DNA of 64,000 bases, from the NCBI GenBank assembly GCA_907163345.1, contig CAJQUN010000444.1, positions 310,001 to 374,000 on the forward strand, written 5' to 3'. Shown here in pieces: positions 43,642-57,759 of the stretch. This DNA comes from Haberlea rhodopensis. Lineage: Eukaryota > Streptophyta > Magnoliopsida > Lamiales > Gesneriaceae. The position numbers and the translations under genes are program-made. The first letter of the stretch is position 1. Every line of letters starts with the position of its first letter. The notes beneath the pieces were generated by a model. It was not told the DNA's origin. It ran no database searches and worked only from the letters and a program-made list of their open reading frames with translations.

Positions 43642-46600
43642 TTACTCAGTAGAGGTCACACTCTGTGCTTTATTCTCGTCGCATAGATCTGTCTGTGACT
43701 TGCTGGGAGTGATTGTAGCAGGCGACCATTGATCTGGAACCATCAGAAAATACGTTGTCATGGCTTTTCTGAACCTAATCTTGTATTGCTTCGGGGAAAT
43801 TACAGTTGGTGAGGAACTTTTGGGTCCGCCAAGGAAGCCAGAGGCCTTAACCCATGTCTCTAGGTGCTTGTCCCATGTATACTGTCTCATGAAATCTATA
43901 ATCCCAAGAACGAGCTCGTGCTTCTCTTCATCGACCCCAACCAGTAGCGAGTAATCCATCACGTCTACTGACTGCATTAATATATTTTGTTCATTCCATA
44001 TGTTAATTAATCTATTATCTGTTTCTGGTTAAATGTCGGTTCTCATGCTTTACCAAATCAAGAATTGAAAAACCAAATATATGTGGACGCGCCAAAGAAA
44101 ATTAAGCACTAAAAGAATCAAGGATTAACTATAAGAAGACAAACGGTTCTTGTACACATGCATCGTATGCTTGAATTTTAATAAATAAACGATCATAATA
44201 AAATACAAACTTACAGCAAGAAAAGCGGTATCATTCCAGACTGCTCTTTCTAATAATCTCTTGGCCTTGTTTCCAACAAAAATTGGGGAAGTAGGCATAG
44301 CTTCAATCAAGTTCTGATCCAGCAAAACCTTATTACTTCCAGAAGAATCAGGATTATACCGAGACCTGGAAGATCCTTTAAGATCATAGACTCGTGTTAG
44401 ATTTCTACCAAACAGAAGATTCTCCATAACCAGCACGTCCATTTTGGATTCTTTCCCGCCTTTCAGATGCTTAGATGTGACCTTTTCAAAAAAGAAAAAC
44501 ACCAGCAGATATATGAGGTATTTCAGAAAAGCCACGAGTCAACTTATGTTTATGCTAATGAAAGTGCAGATATCTAATTTGATTGGGTATCTAACCAATA
44601 GGAACAAAAATAAAACCGTACTAATAAGATGAGCATCTAAAGGACTTTAGTGTTGGTGACCAAATGTAGAAAATTTTCCTAATTTGATAAAGTTCCTCGT
44701 GTACCTGATAAATTCCAAGGATCTTTGCCAGGCATGTTGGGCTTCCTGAGCGTAATGATTCTGAAAGATACTTGAAATATCCAGGAGCAAACTTAATGAA
44801 AGATTCCAGCTCAGTCTTCGTCACTTGCTTTATGATAAACCGATCATCCAGGGTTTTAGCAAAAAATACATTGCTCTTGCCACCTTGAGCTCCCCACTTC
44901 TTACATCGGCTAAGGGATCTAATAAAATCCATTTCGGATGGACAACATATACTCCTAAGAGCTTCAAAACGCTTTGCATAGTAACAAGTAACAACATATT
45001 TCACCTTTCCAAGTGGTCCATCATCTGCAAAAGACACTCTGGCGTGCAAAGCTTTTGTATAAGACAGTGGATCCACAGGCAACGAGCTATGAGTAGTTGA
45101 TAAGGATAAGATGCTCTCATCTCCAGGTCCAAGACTTTTGTAAGAGTCCGGCACAATTTCGTCCAAAGAATGGAAGGATTGAAAATTCCCAGAATCAAGG
45201 GATAACATAGAAAACATTGAGTCGGCAATGTCCTTAGATCTCTCTGGCTCATCAGAAAATTGGGCAACATAATCAGGAGAAACAAGTGCATAAGCTATGA
45301 TACTAGTGGGTTCATCATCATACACTGGAATAATCGTGTCATCAACCCCAACAGGCAGAAGCAATTTGGCCCCACCTTGGAGTTCAGACTCCCGAAATGA
45401 TGAAATGTAAATTGGATCATATTCGCTGAGCGTATCCAGTTTCTGGGAAGTTTCTACAAAATTTTTGTTTAATGATCGATAGAAACTTATAAATGGCATA
45501 CCCAACCAGCTTATAGCATCTTCCATGTTATCAAAACCTCTTGTTGACAAAACAGAAGGCGATCGAGAAACCTTTGACATGCTCAAATCCTCCCCCGTGT
45601 CTTCCACATCCAAATTTTCAGATACGCCAACTGCAGATGATGTATCTGCTTCTACTGATTCAGAGAAGTTATTGTTCTTCGGTATTCCAGCACCAGGGTG
45701 GTTTTCACCAGTCCACGCTGCCTCAAGAGTATCTGATAAACAAATAAGTGTTTGCCCATCAGAGACGGATCCATGTACAGTAATATTTGACTCCAGAGGA
45801 TCAGATTCACTAGTGGTTTTCACCCCAGTAAAAAGTTTAGTTGGATCTTGGTTTCCATGATCGGAGTTAAGAACCTCACAAGAATTGCTGTGCCTATTGC
45901 TGACTCCTTCATCAGCATTTTGGTAGGGTTTTGCATCTACAGGAATCGATTCGGAGGTACACAAAGCTTCACCAGTCTTAACAGCGACACTTGTATCATG
46001 AAGATTCTCACCAACACAATTGGATTTTTGAATGGGTTCTGAAGATGGGACTTCCACATCACCTGGTCGGTTTTTGTCATCAAAACTATCAGCATATATC
46101 AGGCGGTGGTCCCACATATAAGACTGGAAAACTATTTGTCGTCTGAGTCGATACAGCTCAAGAATATCTATGGCAGGCAGCCCTTTTTTTGCCTCCGTCT
46201 TCACTATTTTTTGGAAGGATTCCTGGTAAATTAGGAACATGTGTTAGTGCCTACAATAAGATTAAAAGAACTAAAAATAAAATTTCTAAAACTACTCCTA
46301 ATATTCTTCCGCAAGTAACAAAGTTTCTATTTTCTATATATTTTCACGATCGGCTTTTTCAGGCTTCCAAGAAAAACTAGCTTTACTTCAAGACTAATTT
46401 AATGTTATTCCATCAAAATCAAGCAAAAAGTCCTTGAAGATGGATTCAATCATCAATCAACTAGATATTTGATATTCTGATTTTCACTGTGAAAATAAAA
46501 GCTAAAGCTAGATATCAATGAGACACCACCAGACAAAAATGATAGCTTTATAATTCAAGAGAAGAGTATGGTATGCTACAAAATAAGGATAAAATTTCAA

Positions 46601-47676
46601 TAAAAATGGCCATTATCAGGAAATATCACAAAAAACGTTTAACTGCACAATGTCAAATTATAGAGAGGCTCATCTCAGATGAATCACTAAATTACTTTTG
46701 AGCTACGATTCCATCTGTAGGGAGACAAATGTTTTTTTTCCTGTTAATGCTTGATTTGAAAGCAATAGGCCTATATGAAATATGTGAGATATTTGTGCTA
46801 AAGAGTACACAATTTCTTAGAATCATTAGGCCTCCAAAATACAAATGCAACCACATGTTTAGCTATCAACTCTGCATTTAGGTGATAGAATCAATTGGCC
46901 ACCAACATACAATATACAGTCACTCTTTCACCAAAACCATGTGTACAGTAAGCAACGGGTCATGTAAGAGGATTAATACTGGAGGATTAATACTGCAACA
47001 GAGATCTGTAGTCCATTGATATTCATATCAATTATGAACAAAAATATTGTCAGCATATAATCCATGACCTTCAAAATGGAAAATAACTGAAATTTGAAAT
47101 TAATATGAGACCTCAAATTCTTCCTTCTCTCTCTGCAACATCCCTTCCAGATCTGTTATTTGGCGCCTTGATTCAGGAATTTTAATGCCCGTACTGAGCT
47201 CACTGGGGACAGATTTTCTTTCCACCAGAAGGCGAAGAGAAATAAGCACTTCAGAGAACAAAAGCTCTGCGCGGCAAGCCACCTGTCAGATTAGAAAGAC
47301 AAAATATTGGGACCATAGAAACAAAGGAACTACAACTGAAAATAAGATAAAATTACACTCATTCACCTCATCCAATTCTTTTTCAATCCACTCCTGACTT
47401 CCATTACTAAAATCAAGTTTTGGGGGAGGCAGGAAGACTGAGTGAACATCTATGGATGCGTACCGAAAGCAAGCAACCATTTTCCCAAACCTGCAGGTAA
47501 CTCAGAATCATGAAACTTCTTTAAACACAGAAATCACAAATCCTACCCCCCCCCCCCCCCCCCACCTTCCCCAGATAAAAATGAAATAACAATCTTGAGT
47601 GCATTTGTAATGTATGCGGGTGTGGACATGCGTGTAAATATTTATGTATGTGGATTAAACGTGTGGTGTGGTGTGG

Positions 47677-47726
<50 letters not shown>

Positions 47727-50700
47727 GCCCATCACTCAAGCACTCTTGAAGCTTATGAAGCAATATATCATCAAAGGAAGGAGGCAGAGAGATGGCTGAC
47801 ACATCCCTCCATGAAAAAAAGGCAGCATGCTTTTTAAATGTGTTTCCATAGCTCGCCATCCATCAAGCATTATTTTAAGATTTATGAAAGAATATATCAT
47901 CCAAAATGAGATAACAAAATGGCTCAGTTGAAGATCTCGATCCTTGAGCAGTGCAGTTTATATCGATATACCCCAAGCCCAAGTTTTCATGTTTACTTGA
48001 CAACCAAAACGCTGATAACTTACATTCATAACTCATGATCATCATAACTGAGAAAGAATGACTGAGCGAGAAAATAGAGAGTTCGAGACCATACCCATAA
48101 AACCGAAGACAGTCTCTATGTAATGAATGGCCACAGCTTGCCAGTCTGCTTGCTGCTGCATGATTTGAAAAGCTTAACTCCAAAAACTTTCCAAAGGACA
48201 GTCCCCATGCAGCATCAGACATCACAACCCTCCGAGTTGCAGGGGGGAACCCATTAGTTCTCGGGCACTTTAGGCAACGATGCCACATCCAAATCTTTCC
48301 TTCTTTTTCACCTCGAAGAAGAATTTCTGGCAGTTTCTTAACTGAGATTGTAAGAGTACCTTGTAGATGAGTATAACATTGAACATGAGCTTCTGCGGGC
48401 AGCTCACATGAGTGGCACCTATAACCCTGTCAAACATATTAGACTCTCTTAGTACTGCACAAGTCTAAGACAATTCCCAGGAACAGACACTAGTACATAG
48501 CTTATGAATGATTATCCTTCCAGGGCCCACCAGGAGGAGGAAGAGAGTACCTGATCAAATAAATGATCCCTCAGAAAGCGACCCAATGGCTTGTCAAAGT
48601 TTCCATAGTATTTTATCCGAAACAAATGGGATCTTTCACATACGGTTCCCTTCCACACACATCGCGATGATAAGGAAACTAAGATGCTTTGATGGTCTGA
48701 GGGAGAAGGCGGAAACTCTTCTTTTAAACAAGGTTGTTCCTCAAGAACTTTTTTATCAGCGAAAAAAGATGGTGGCTTTGAACTATCTGCATTTGTATCC
48801 AGATTGATATTATTATTCATACTTTTGATTGTTAAATCACCAAATGCATTTAGACCAAGAAAATCTTTGGTAGCAACCGGTCCATCTGCTTCAAAAGCTT
48901 TTGCCTCCGAAATCATGGCAAAGTCTACTACGGATCTTTCCTCTGATGCATGGGAAGCAGATGGTTCATTCAGGGGGCAATGCTGATAATTGTTGACAGA
49001 GGATGAGACAAGAGCTTTAGGATAAAGAAAATGCATAGGAGCAGGAAGATCAGACATCTCTGTACATTCATTTTTGTGGAAGGGCGTAATTGCCGCTTTT
49101 ACCAGATCCGAAGTGGGCAGACTATTTGATCTCTGTGGTTCACTGATAGACTGAATTTCGGGAGTTTGTTCGTTGGCACGGATGGTAAACCCAGTAATAG
49201 TTGAAATGGACCTATCGATCATGGATGGCTTATCTGGAATTGCCACTGTAATTGGGGAGTTTAATGGTAGTTCTGGCAGAGAGGCACCTTCGTCAGCAAG
49301 AAAAGATGTCTCCAGAGCTAAGTGATAAGCCGCAAAAATCCCATATTGTACAACATGCTTTACTTTCTTTAACTCATCACCACTGGCACCTCGAAGTAAT
49401 ATCTGAAGCAATAAACATTTCAACACACCATCAGAACGTAAGAGAGAGAGAGAGAGTACACCCTAAGGTAGTAAAAAAGATTACATTTTTCCATCAAAAG
49501 AAACTAACTGTGAAAGAATGGAGAATACGGTGATTTGTTGGTAGACTGCAATAATCTTAAACACATGAGAGAATAAGCTCTGCAAGATTATCAAATTGTC
49601 TAGCACTCTCAAAAATTAAAATTGCACTTGCTGTGATATCAATTTTGTGTTGAAAAGAATGCTGACAGGCGTTACTTTCATTATTTTATTAACATCAATA
49701 TCACTACTGTTGTTCTGGCAAATAGGCATACCGTGCATCCCAACGGCTTTGGACAACCTTCAAAATACATCAGCGTCTTCACCAGCTTCTTTCCACTCTG
49801 TCCAGCCGTTCCATGCTCTTCTAACAACCTTTCGACATGGAACATGTCACAGTATCCCAATTTTTTAGATGATAGATTATCAATTGAGGGAACTATTTGG
49901 CCACCCGTGCAGCGGGATATGCGTTCCAGGAGTGGCCTCTTGATATTTAGAACGAGTGATATATCTTTTGCAAGCAGATACTCCTGTGCATGTCGCGAAA
50001 CAGATTTCTCCACCAAAAGGATGTCAGGATGGTGTGCATCTATTTTCGCAACCGCCATCTTGAGATGATCCATCTCCTGGAAATGAGTGTAAGTAAAAAA
50101 GCAAGAACCAGATAAAAATACATTAATACTTCATATAAAAGAAAACAGCATAATATGGAAACCATGTTTCATATCTTCATGCATAGTGAATTGCAAGGAA
50201 AGCTCAAGAATTATTTGCTGGAGTATTTGGGTTCATTGGTAAAATAAGATAGCAAAATCGTTGAAAAAGGATAATGAACTCAACCTGCTGCAACAAAGTA
50301 TCAAAGCTTGAAAGAGCATTAGAAATACGCTGGTATTCAAGAGCCCCGCCAAGTATTAGCACACGAGGTTTCTCAATTTTTGAAGTCATCCGTCGATGAG
50401 CCACATTTTTCTTGCAAACAACTCCTTTAACCACCATACTATCAAGGATTATGAAAAATGAAGTTTGTAAGGCTGCACGAGAACAATATATTGAAAAAAA
50501 AGTAGAAATCTGCATTAAAGTTGAGGAATGAAGCAGTTTTAAAAATCACTTAGATATGTGTGTGATGGTAGTAAGGTCTCAGTCGAAAATTGTGAAGACA
50601 ATCCCAGGACAGACTGATATCATTTATAATGATTCATCAGTAGAACAGCCTGATACTAACCTTATGAAAAGGAAAAGTAGTTAAATATCCATATTAAACC

Positions 50701-53186
50701 ATCAAATTAATCAACATTCCATTCAGTTATATCAACAATAGGAACAAATCCGAAGAGGAAGACTCAAATCATCTGAAACCACATAAATAAAGAGGATGAA
50801 TGAAAAGGAAATCAATTCCCTAAAGATCCTCTCTATTTCCAGCCTACAAAATACCTGAAACAGATTGATTGTTGAATAAACCAGGTTAATATTTTCTCAC
50901 AAAATCACAATTTTTGCCAACTAAACTCAATTCTTCCGCTCAGACATTTTAGACGATGGAACCCAGGACATACCCACGGCCTCAGACTTCCAACCTCCAA
51001 ATTTACGAATTTCTAAAGAGCGCACACAACTTAAGTAGAAGAGCGAATTTCTAATGAGCACACACAACTTTAAGTAGCAGAGGTATGACTGAGAACTATG
51101 TTCCAACCCAAAAAGCAATTTTCATCTATTATCAGGAATGATACCAAATATTTATAATGACAGTGTAGTGATGAAACAACTTCATTTTGATAAAATTCAT
51201 AAAAAATACAAGGAAAATAAATTTAATTCTGAAGATTTAGCCATGGATATAAGCACCCATGCCACAACTGTTTTCCGAATTGATCTCAAATTCAACCCCA
51301 TTCAATTTTTTTCATGGATTCATACAATCAATTCTCAGAAGACCAATTATTGATCCCAAAACATTCATATATGAAGCACAAGATTCGGGAAAAAGGTTAT
51401 CAGGCCCTATCAGATTGACATAACAAGAGCAGAACAAAAACTCAAGATATTACCTCTCACTCCGACGCCCAGAAGCCAAACATTTGACTTTCACATATCC
51501 CCCCGGATCCATCTGCCCGCCCTTGCTCATATCTGGCTTTAACCATGTAGCAGCTTCCCATGACAATGCCGTGATTATTTCTACCCAACTCTCTCTGTCA
51601 GTTTCCTCCCCCATAAGAAGATTCTCTACCCGCAAGAGTTGTGCAATTAAGGCACGGAAATGACTGTCAACGACGTTTTTAATGGCTTTCTTATGCTCCT
51701 CATTTGATTTGTCCCTGCTTCGATACTCGCTGCTCCCAAAGCTGCTTGAATTGCGCAAATATCCCCATTCTCCAGTAGCATCCCCATCATCATCATCCTC
51801 AAACAAAATTGCCTCCCTTTCATCTTCTTCATCTTCTGGTTCAGGAGGGAGCCATAGAACTCCTTTGTTTTCAAAATCAACGGGTTCGGTATCAACATCT
51901 CCAGAAACATATAAAGAAGAAGGTGCCTCATCATCGTCACCATTGTCATGCTCAACACCTTTTTCCACGATCTGCTGGACTTCATCAGAGGCCTGGGAAT
52001 CATAAATATCATGTAATGGAGAACTGCTCCGACTTTCTGAATCAAGAGCAATGCTTTCAGGATGAACTTTATGGGATTCATAGCCATTGTCCATATCTTC
52101 AAATTGAACTTGGCCATAATAGCCGCTACTCTGAGAAAATGGACCAGTCCTCGAACCCAAATGATATACTCCATATTCATCATCATTATCATCACTCCTG
52201 TACAGAGAATTTGCAAGTAATAATCAGTAATCATACCAACAGGTTAGTCATGAATAAACTAAATAAAGAGGACAGTGATTTAGTGTTACAGTAGATCAGT
52301 AACAACTTCTCGGGTAAAAGATCTCATGATGCCGAGGTCACCTGTGTCCTAGTTGGTAAATAGACAATGATTGCAATATTAACTATTGGACATCCAATGA
52401 ATAAAAAACTTAACACCTTATTATATTGTAAGTAGAGAAGATATAATGCACACTTTGGCAAAATCCTACAGTCGCTCACTGAATAAGTAAAGTACTGTAC
52501 ACTATCTAAGAAACCTAGGGTTTCTGGTAATATATAAGAGCTAACTGATTAGTTGAAGCAGTCAAAACGACATGCAGCAAGAAGAACCTGTTCGAGCATA
52601 ATCCAAATTGGTTTTGAGACCGGCTTTGTTCTCCTATCTCCACGGCATAATCATTGCTGGTAGCTGCTGCAACACTTTGTCTTTCTATAGTAGTTTCCGT
52701 TTCCAATTGAGGCGGGCTAACTGCACAAGACTGAGGTATTGAAACAAATGTATCGCTACTACTGTCACAACAGGTTCCACAGGATTTGGTGCTGATAAAA
52801 CTGGTGGCAGATGGTGAGGTTCTGATGAGGTCCACTTCGGAAACCTGGATTCCATCATCAACGGGTGCGGATAAACCTTGCTGCCATTGCCTGAAACAGT
52901 AATTACAGACCCTGATCTTGTCCCACTCTTCCTGTGGAATCTCAGGTTCACCGGGTGGTGTAGGGATCCAATGTGAAGTACAATTTCCGCAAAATATTCG
53001 GCCGCAGAGGCGACAATGGTGCCTGCGGTTAAATAAGGTGAATGGGGTATCACATTCGTAGCATACTCTGCAGCTCTGATCGGGCATCCAAAAATCCCTT
53101 GACACGTGAACTGGCTCGGACCGCCAAGGGATCCAGGACTTTAAGAGCCCTATCAGATCAGAGAAACTCAAATCGGGAGCATCCAT
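43642..53186 (-). CDS. FAB1: Phosphatidylinositol-3-phosphate 5-kinase, FAB1/PIKfyve type
   Basis: Makes PI(3,5)P2 from PI3P on endosomes and vacuoles. Eleven exons, all in phase: 53186-52588, 52197-51454, 50438-50285, 50076-49732, 49402-48551, 48426-48095, 47490-47367, 47282-47112, 46222-44705, 44481-44215, 43971-43642; 1,811 aa, close to Arabidopsis FAB1A/B. Domains: FYVE finger with RRHHCRLCGR (54-63), as in FAB1A/B rather than FAB1C/D; Cpn60/TCP1-like region across exons 3-5 (PRVLILGGALEYQR to HVVQYGIFAAYHLALE); the CCR region (GYRCHSCEL, KIWMWHRCLKC, DAAWGLSFGKFLELSFSNH) in exon 6; kinase core in exons 9-11 (KSNVFFAKTLDDRFIIKQV, VYDLKGSSRSRY, MDYSLLVG, IIDFMRQYTWDK). Start chosen at MDAPDLSFSDLIG. 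No lesions seen. The last exon has a broken duplicate downstream. Confidence 0.95.
47546..47724. repeat. Poly-C and GT/GA microsatellites in a FAB1 intron
   Basis: Intron 6 has an 18-base poly-C run (47,546-47,563) close to exon 7 on the minus strand, and a GT tract followed by a GA tract (about 47,678-47,724). The frames crossing them encode only Ser-Leu or Arg-Glu repeats. Confidence 0.9.
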
Positions 53187-55089
53187 AGACTTCCTATTTC
53201 CCCTCTCATTTTGATATTCTCATTTGATAACTACAACATCCACTTGTAAACCCTTCCCACAAGTATCAATAACGCCAATTGGGTTAGTTTCAAACCTCCT
53301 GGAAAGCCTTCAGAATTGTTAACCAATTCTCAGAAAACGCTCTAGGTACCCAGATATACAAATACCTGATTTCCTTCTATCAACACCTAACAACAATGAC
53401 AGCATGAACTGCAATAATTCTTATTTTCCCTTACAACAATAGCATATATCAACAATCTTCCCCCAAAAAATCTGACACAAAAAACTCAAAGAATTGAATC
53501 CGCCCCACGGCGCTTCTATCAAAAACAACTTTAATAAATTCTACTTACAGAAACCCTAAATGTATCAATTATCGATTCGGATATCCTAAACCCAATTTCG
53601 GAATTCCAACACTAACCCTCTACTTAAATTCAGAATTCAAGATATGTAAGCATTGAAAAGGCAAACATTACTCAAAACCTATATTACCCAAAGAAACAGC
53701 AAAAGAAATAAAAGAATTTCAAGTCTTCTCTTGTACATGCAATCGAACAATAAAATCAAGCACACACAAATCCTGGGTGAAATCTAATGACAATCGCTTT
53801 GTCAAAGATCACTCTCAACTCGTAATACAGGTGGATTCTAATTCAAGAAAAGCACCGCATGATTGCCCAATTATTTCATTATTTCTCCCCCTTAATAATT
53901 GTAAATACATCGATCATACGCGGGAGAAGTAAATTCAATAGTTTCCCTAAACATCAATAAACAATTAAGGAAAAAAAAAAAGACTTTGTCATCAAATCAA
54001 ATTATGATAACAATAAATTATTGAAGGTTTTTGAAGAGGGACTGTAAATGATGTGCTGTGCAATCAATCAATCGACGAACTTATGGAACCAATCGCAGTT
54101 CTCCAAGTGGCTGAAGTCGCCATAGGGGTACTTTTGGGAAATTCAGGTGCCAGCGGCCAATCATACTGACACCTGTCCGTGTATTTTTTTGGCAACTGCC
54201 CGGGGGTATTTTGGAAAAAAGTAAGTCGCGCCGAAAAGATTCGAGAACTAAAATTTTAATCATCCCCAGAAAAGAATAATAATTATTAGAGATGAGCTGG
54301 AAATTGACCAAAATAGGCATTATACGTAACCAACGGCGGTAGCATCAAATAAAAACGTTTTAAATGTTTATTATTTTAAGGGTTGTCCCATATCCACCGG
54401 CCACCGTCTTTTTCTTCGAAGTTCCTCAAAGCTTATATATACTAGTGTTATTCTGCACGCATTGCGTGCATGGACGGTCAATTTTTTTTATAAAAGAATG
54501 TGATAATTGTAAAGTTCTTTTCTATTTTGGGACTTAATATATTTGTTAAATTATTTTTTGAGTTTAGTTGTTTATTTGTCTTTTTTAACAACTATTTTGT
54601 TGGACTTTAATATTTTTATTTGATTTTGTTATGTAGAATGGTAATATTGTAATAAGATTGTTAAGGGCATTTTAGTAAATTTGGTGGCATACCAAGAGGC
54701 CAAATATAGGTTTAGGTACCTCTTACTTTATATATAGGTATAGATTATTAATTAATAATTATTATAAACACTTAATAATATATATCTATATAGTTATAAA
54801 TTTATAATTCTAAGGTACAACTAGTTAAAAATAACACCCCCAGTTTGTAATATCAAAGGTACAAAATCTTTATATTACAAATCAAATGAACAATTTACAA
54901 ATACTTACAATTTTATATCCTCTAATTTCATTTCACTTCATGTGATCTGTATTTGTAATTGAGAGTAAAAGCAAAAAAGAAAATATACATGGAACCAGAC
55001 AACTTGAGAAGCATTACATAGTGAAACTTTGAATTCAGAATGATGAAGTGACGCTAAAATATGTTACATACAAACTATGAACAATTCTA
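53187..55089. other. FAB1 5' region and intergenic spacer
   Basis: 53,187 to about 54,060 is likely FAB1 5' untranslated sequence, possibly with an intron, and promoter. 54,350-55,089 is AT-rich with no gene. Short frames at 54,081-54,320 lack family resemblance. Confidence 0.3.
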
Positions 55090-56720
55090 ACAAAACTAGT
55101 AAAAGCGTGTTTTATACAAATGCACTTTAAACATTCGCTCAAGATGACATGTGTATGTTTTCAACACCCATCTGGATATCAGACTTCGAAAACGAGCAGG
55201 TAGAAGTGATTTGGTGAATAGGTCTAGCAGTTGTTGTGATGAAGCAATATGCATAACTCGAATGATCTCAGCTTGAATCATCTCTCTCATTATATAACAA
55301 TCAATTACAATGTGCCTTGTTCTTTCATGTAGTGCTAGATTTCAAGCAATGTATATAGTTGCTTGATTGTCACAAAATAACTCCACAAGAGGCTTGTGAG
55401 GAATATGTAAGCCTTTGAGTAAGGAAAGTAGCCATACAACGTCACATGTAGCATTTGTCATAGATCTGTATTCCGCTCCAGCTGATGATTTGGAAATGGT
55501 ATGCCGCTTTTTGGATTTCCATGAGATTAAAGACTCACCAAGAATAACACAAAAGCCGAGACAGCCTTGCGAGTATCAGGGCATGTTGCCCAATCAGAGC
55601 CTGGGAAAGACTTAACTTGAGATTGGAAGAATATAGAAGATCTCTTGCCCAATTGTGCCGTTCGCATACTTGAGTATTGAGTATACTACCTCAATATGTG
55701 TATCCCGGATTAGAGACAAATTGACTCAATTTATTAACTGAGTAAGCTAGGTATGTTCTTGTGATTGTAAGATATAACAACATTCCCACAAGTCTTCAGT
55801 AAAAAGATGGTTCACGAACTGGTTTGAGTAAGCTTCAGATTGACATCAATTGTACGTGTATGTCTCTGTGAGCAGTTGAACAACATAATGTCTTTGGCAA
55901 GTGTATATACCACGAGACGAAAGTGCAAATTCAATATCCAAAAGTAGTTTAAATTTCCAACATCCTTCAGCCTGAATTGGTTGTTCAAAAATGTCTTCAA
56001 AGCTGTAGCTTTGTAATGCCTCGATTTGTGTTATACACGTGTGATATGATTATGGCGTAATTATATCAATTGGTGGTATGATATTGGGGGTTCGGGTGGA
56101 ACCAAGAATGAATGAATACATGTATGGAATGATATATGATAAAAAATGAAACATGATGGTGTGTAATAAATGAAATAATACCATATCAAGCAACATGAAC
56201 TCGTGGGCATTTGATTATGCATGTGACTTTAATTTGAATTGGAGTCCCCACAAGCTTCATGCTCATGGTTTGTAACAATAACTATGGCATATAGATGCAA
56301 GTAATGCTAAAAATACATTATCATGAGAATGCACAACCAGGGACTATTAGCATAAGATTGAACGAAACCAAAAAGCAACATCGAGGAAAATTTGGAAACC
56401 ATTGACGAGAAGCGTGCTTCAATCAATACAATAGACATGAATACTTCCTCAGCCAAATCACAATGCAGAAATGTGTTATTAACATCAAGTTGAACTAAAA
56501 GAGCATCCATGAATAACAGCTAATTCCTAAGTGCGAAAAATGACTAATTTGGCAATTGAGGATAAGGTGGCACGATAATCGATACATTATTGTTGGGTAT
56601 ACCCCTTAGCGATTAACCAAGTCTTCTACCATTCTAAGGTACCATCAACATGGAATCTAGCCTTATAAACCCACTTACAACCCACAACACTCTTTCCGAG
56701 TGGCAACGAAACAATAGAAC
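55090..56720 (-). pseudogene. Ty1/Copia reverse transcriptase-RNase H remnant
   Basis: Minus-strand pieces appear in correct pol order. At about 56,710-56,590 is GCKWVYKARF...AKGYTQQ; at about 56,510 LVQLDVNNTFLHCDLAEEVFM; at about 56,000 FLNNQFRLKDVGNLNYFWIL; at about 55,500-55,300 an RNase H piece (GAEYRSMTNATCDVVWLL then PLVELFCDNQATIYIA); and at 55,290-55,120 MIQAEIIRVMHIASSQQLLD with LFTKSLLPARF. Frameshifts, stops and a diverged stretch at 56,000-56,300 break it. No LTRs were found in the window. Confidence 0.85.
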
Positions 56721-57570
56721 AAGTCACATTGTTTTACAAGCCTTGCAACTCAGTAGCCAATGGCTAGGCGCCACTTAGGGTGCACCAACAACCTGGCAGT
56801 AGGTGTGAGGTTCAATGATGGAAGATACACTATGGACGATCTAAGACCCAACTTATTAAACACCTCGTTTATGGATTAATGACGTAGGATTTCTGGACAC
56901 CATGATTCTATTTCCTCACGCATCACAACAACTAGACCTGTCACATGTCTACACAGAAACAGCACACACAGGGTGAGCACAAAACACACATATGTATATA
57001 TATCAATTTTACAAGTCATAGTTCACATCATAAATGATAACATAATATAAAAAAGTACTCTATGTGTCCATCTGAAATAACAGTAAGCAAATCCCTTGAA
57101 CTATTTATGTTTCCACAATCGTCACAATCATAAATCACATAATGATAAATACATATAAATTTATAGGATCTTCTTATTTCCATGTTCGCAACTATGATAT
57201 GATGTTATTAACACCTTATTTAAATTTATTATCAATACGTCATTGCATGCCATTATAACCCATATATCATAATAAAGTATCACACACTATCTAGCGTCGA
57301 CCCTGATAATGATATCGTTGCACGCTCTCTCTAGCATCAACCCTGACAATGATAACTTCACACGCTCATTCTAGCGTCGACCCTGGCACATCACACGCTC
57401 ACCAACGACGATCCTGACACATCGTATGCTCAACATCGGCCACCCTAACACATCGCCTGACAATGATAGAAGAGAAGCTTATCAGCAACATGCTAATAAC
57501 ATGATAATACTAATGTGCATAATCATTTCATTTGCAAGAATATAATTCTGTATAATAATTTAATATTCTC
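56721..57570. repeat. Non-coding spacer with CACGCTC/AGCGTCGACCCTG repeat
   Basis: The first part may still be degenerate Copia. At about 57,280-57,465 there are four to five loose units of roughly 35-40 bp sharing TCTAGCGTCGACCCTGACAA and CACACGCTCA, shortening towards the right. No gene is seen. Confidence 0.55.
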
Positions 57571-57688
57571 ATGTCAACCCGTGACATTCTCAATGATCAC
57601 ATGTCAACCCGTGACGCAAAATGATTCCACGTCAACCCGTGATCTTCACAATGATTTCACGACAACCCGTAAGGTCCACAATAATTTT
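57571..57688. repeat. Four-unit 28-30-bp tandem repeat
   Basis: Units begin at 57,571, 57,601, 57,629 and 57,659 and share ATGTCAACCCGTGAC followed by a variable AATGATT-type tail. Not coding. Confidence 0.8.
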
Positions 57689-57759
57689 ATTCATCACACA
57701 ATTATTATCATCGCTTAATTAATAAACATAAACAAATTTGTGGCTTTGGTCATCTGCAG

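Noticed and set aside
44825..46042. Plus-strand frames across the large FAB1 exon 9
   Set aside because: Antisense to a 506-codon exon with kinase motifs.
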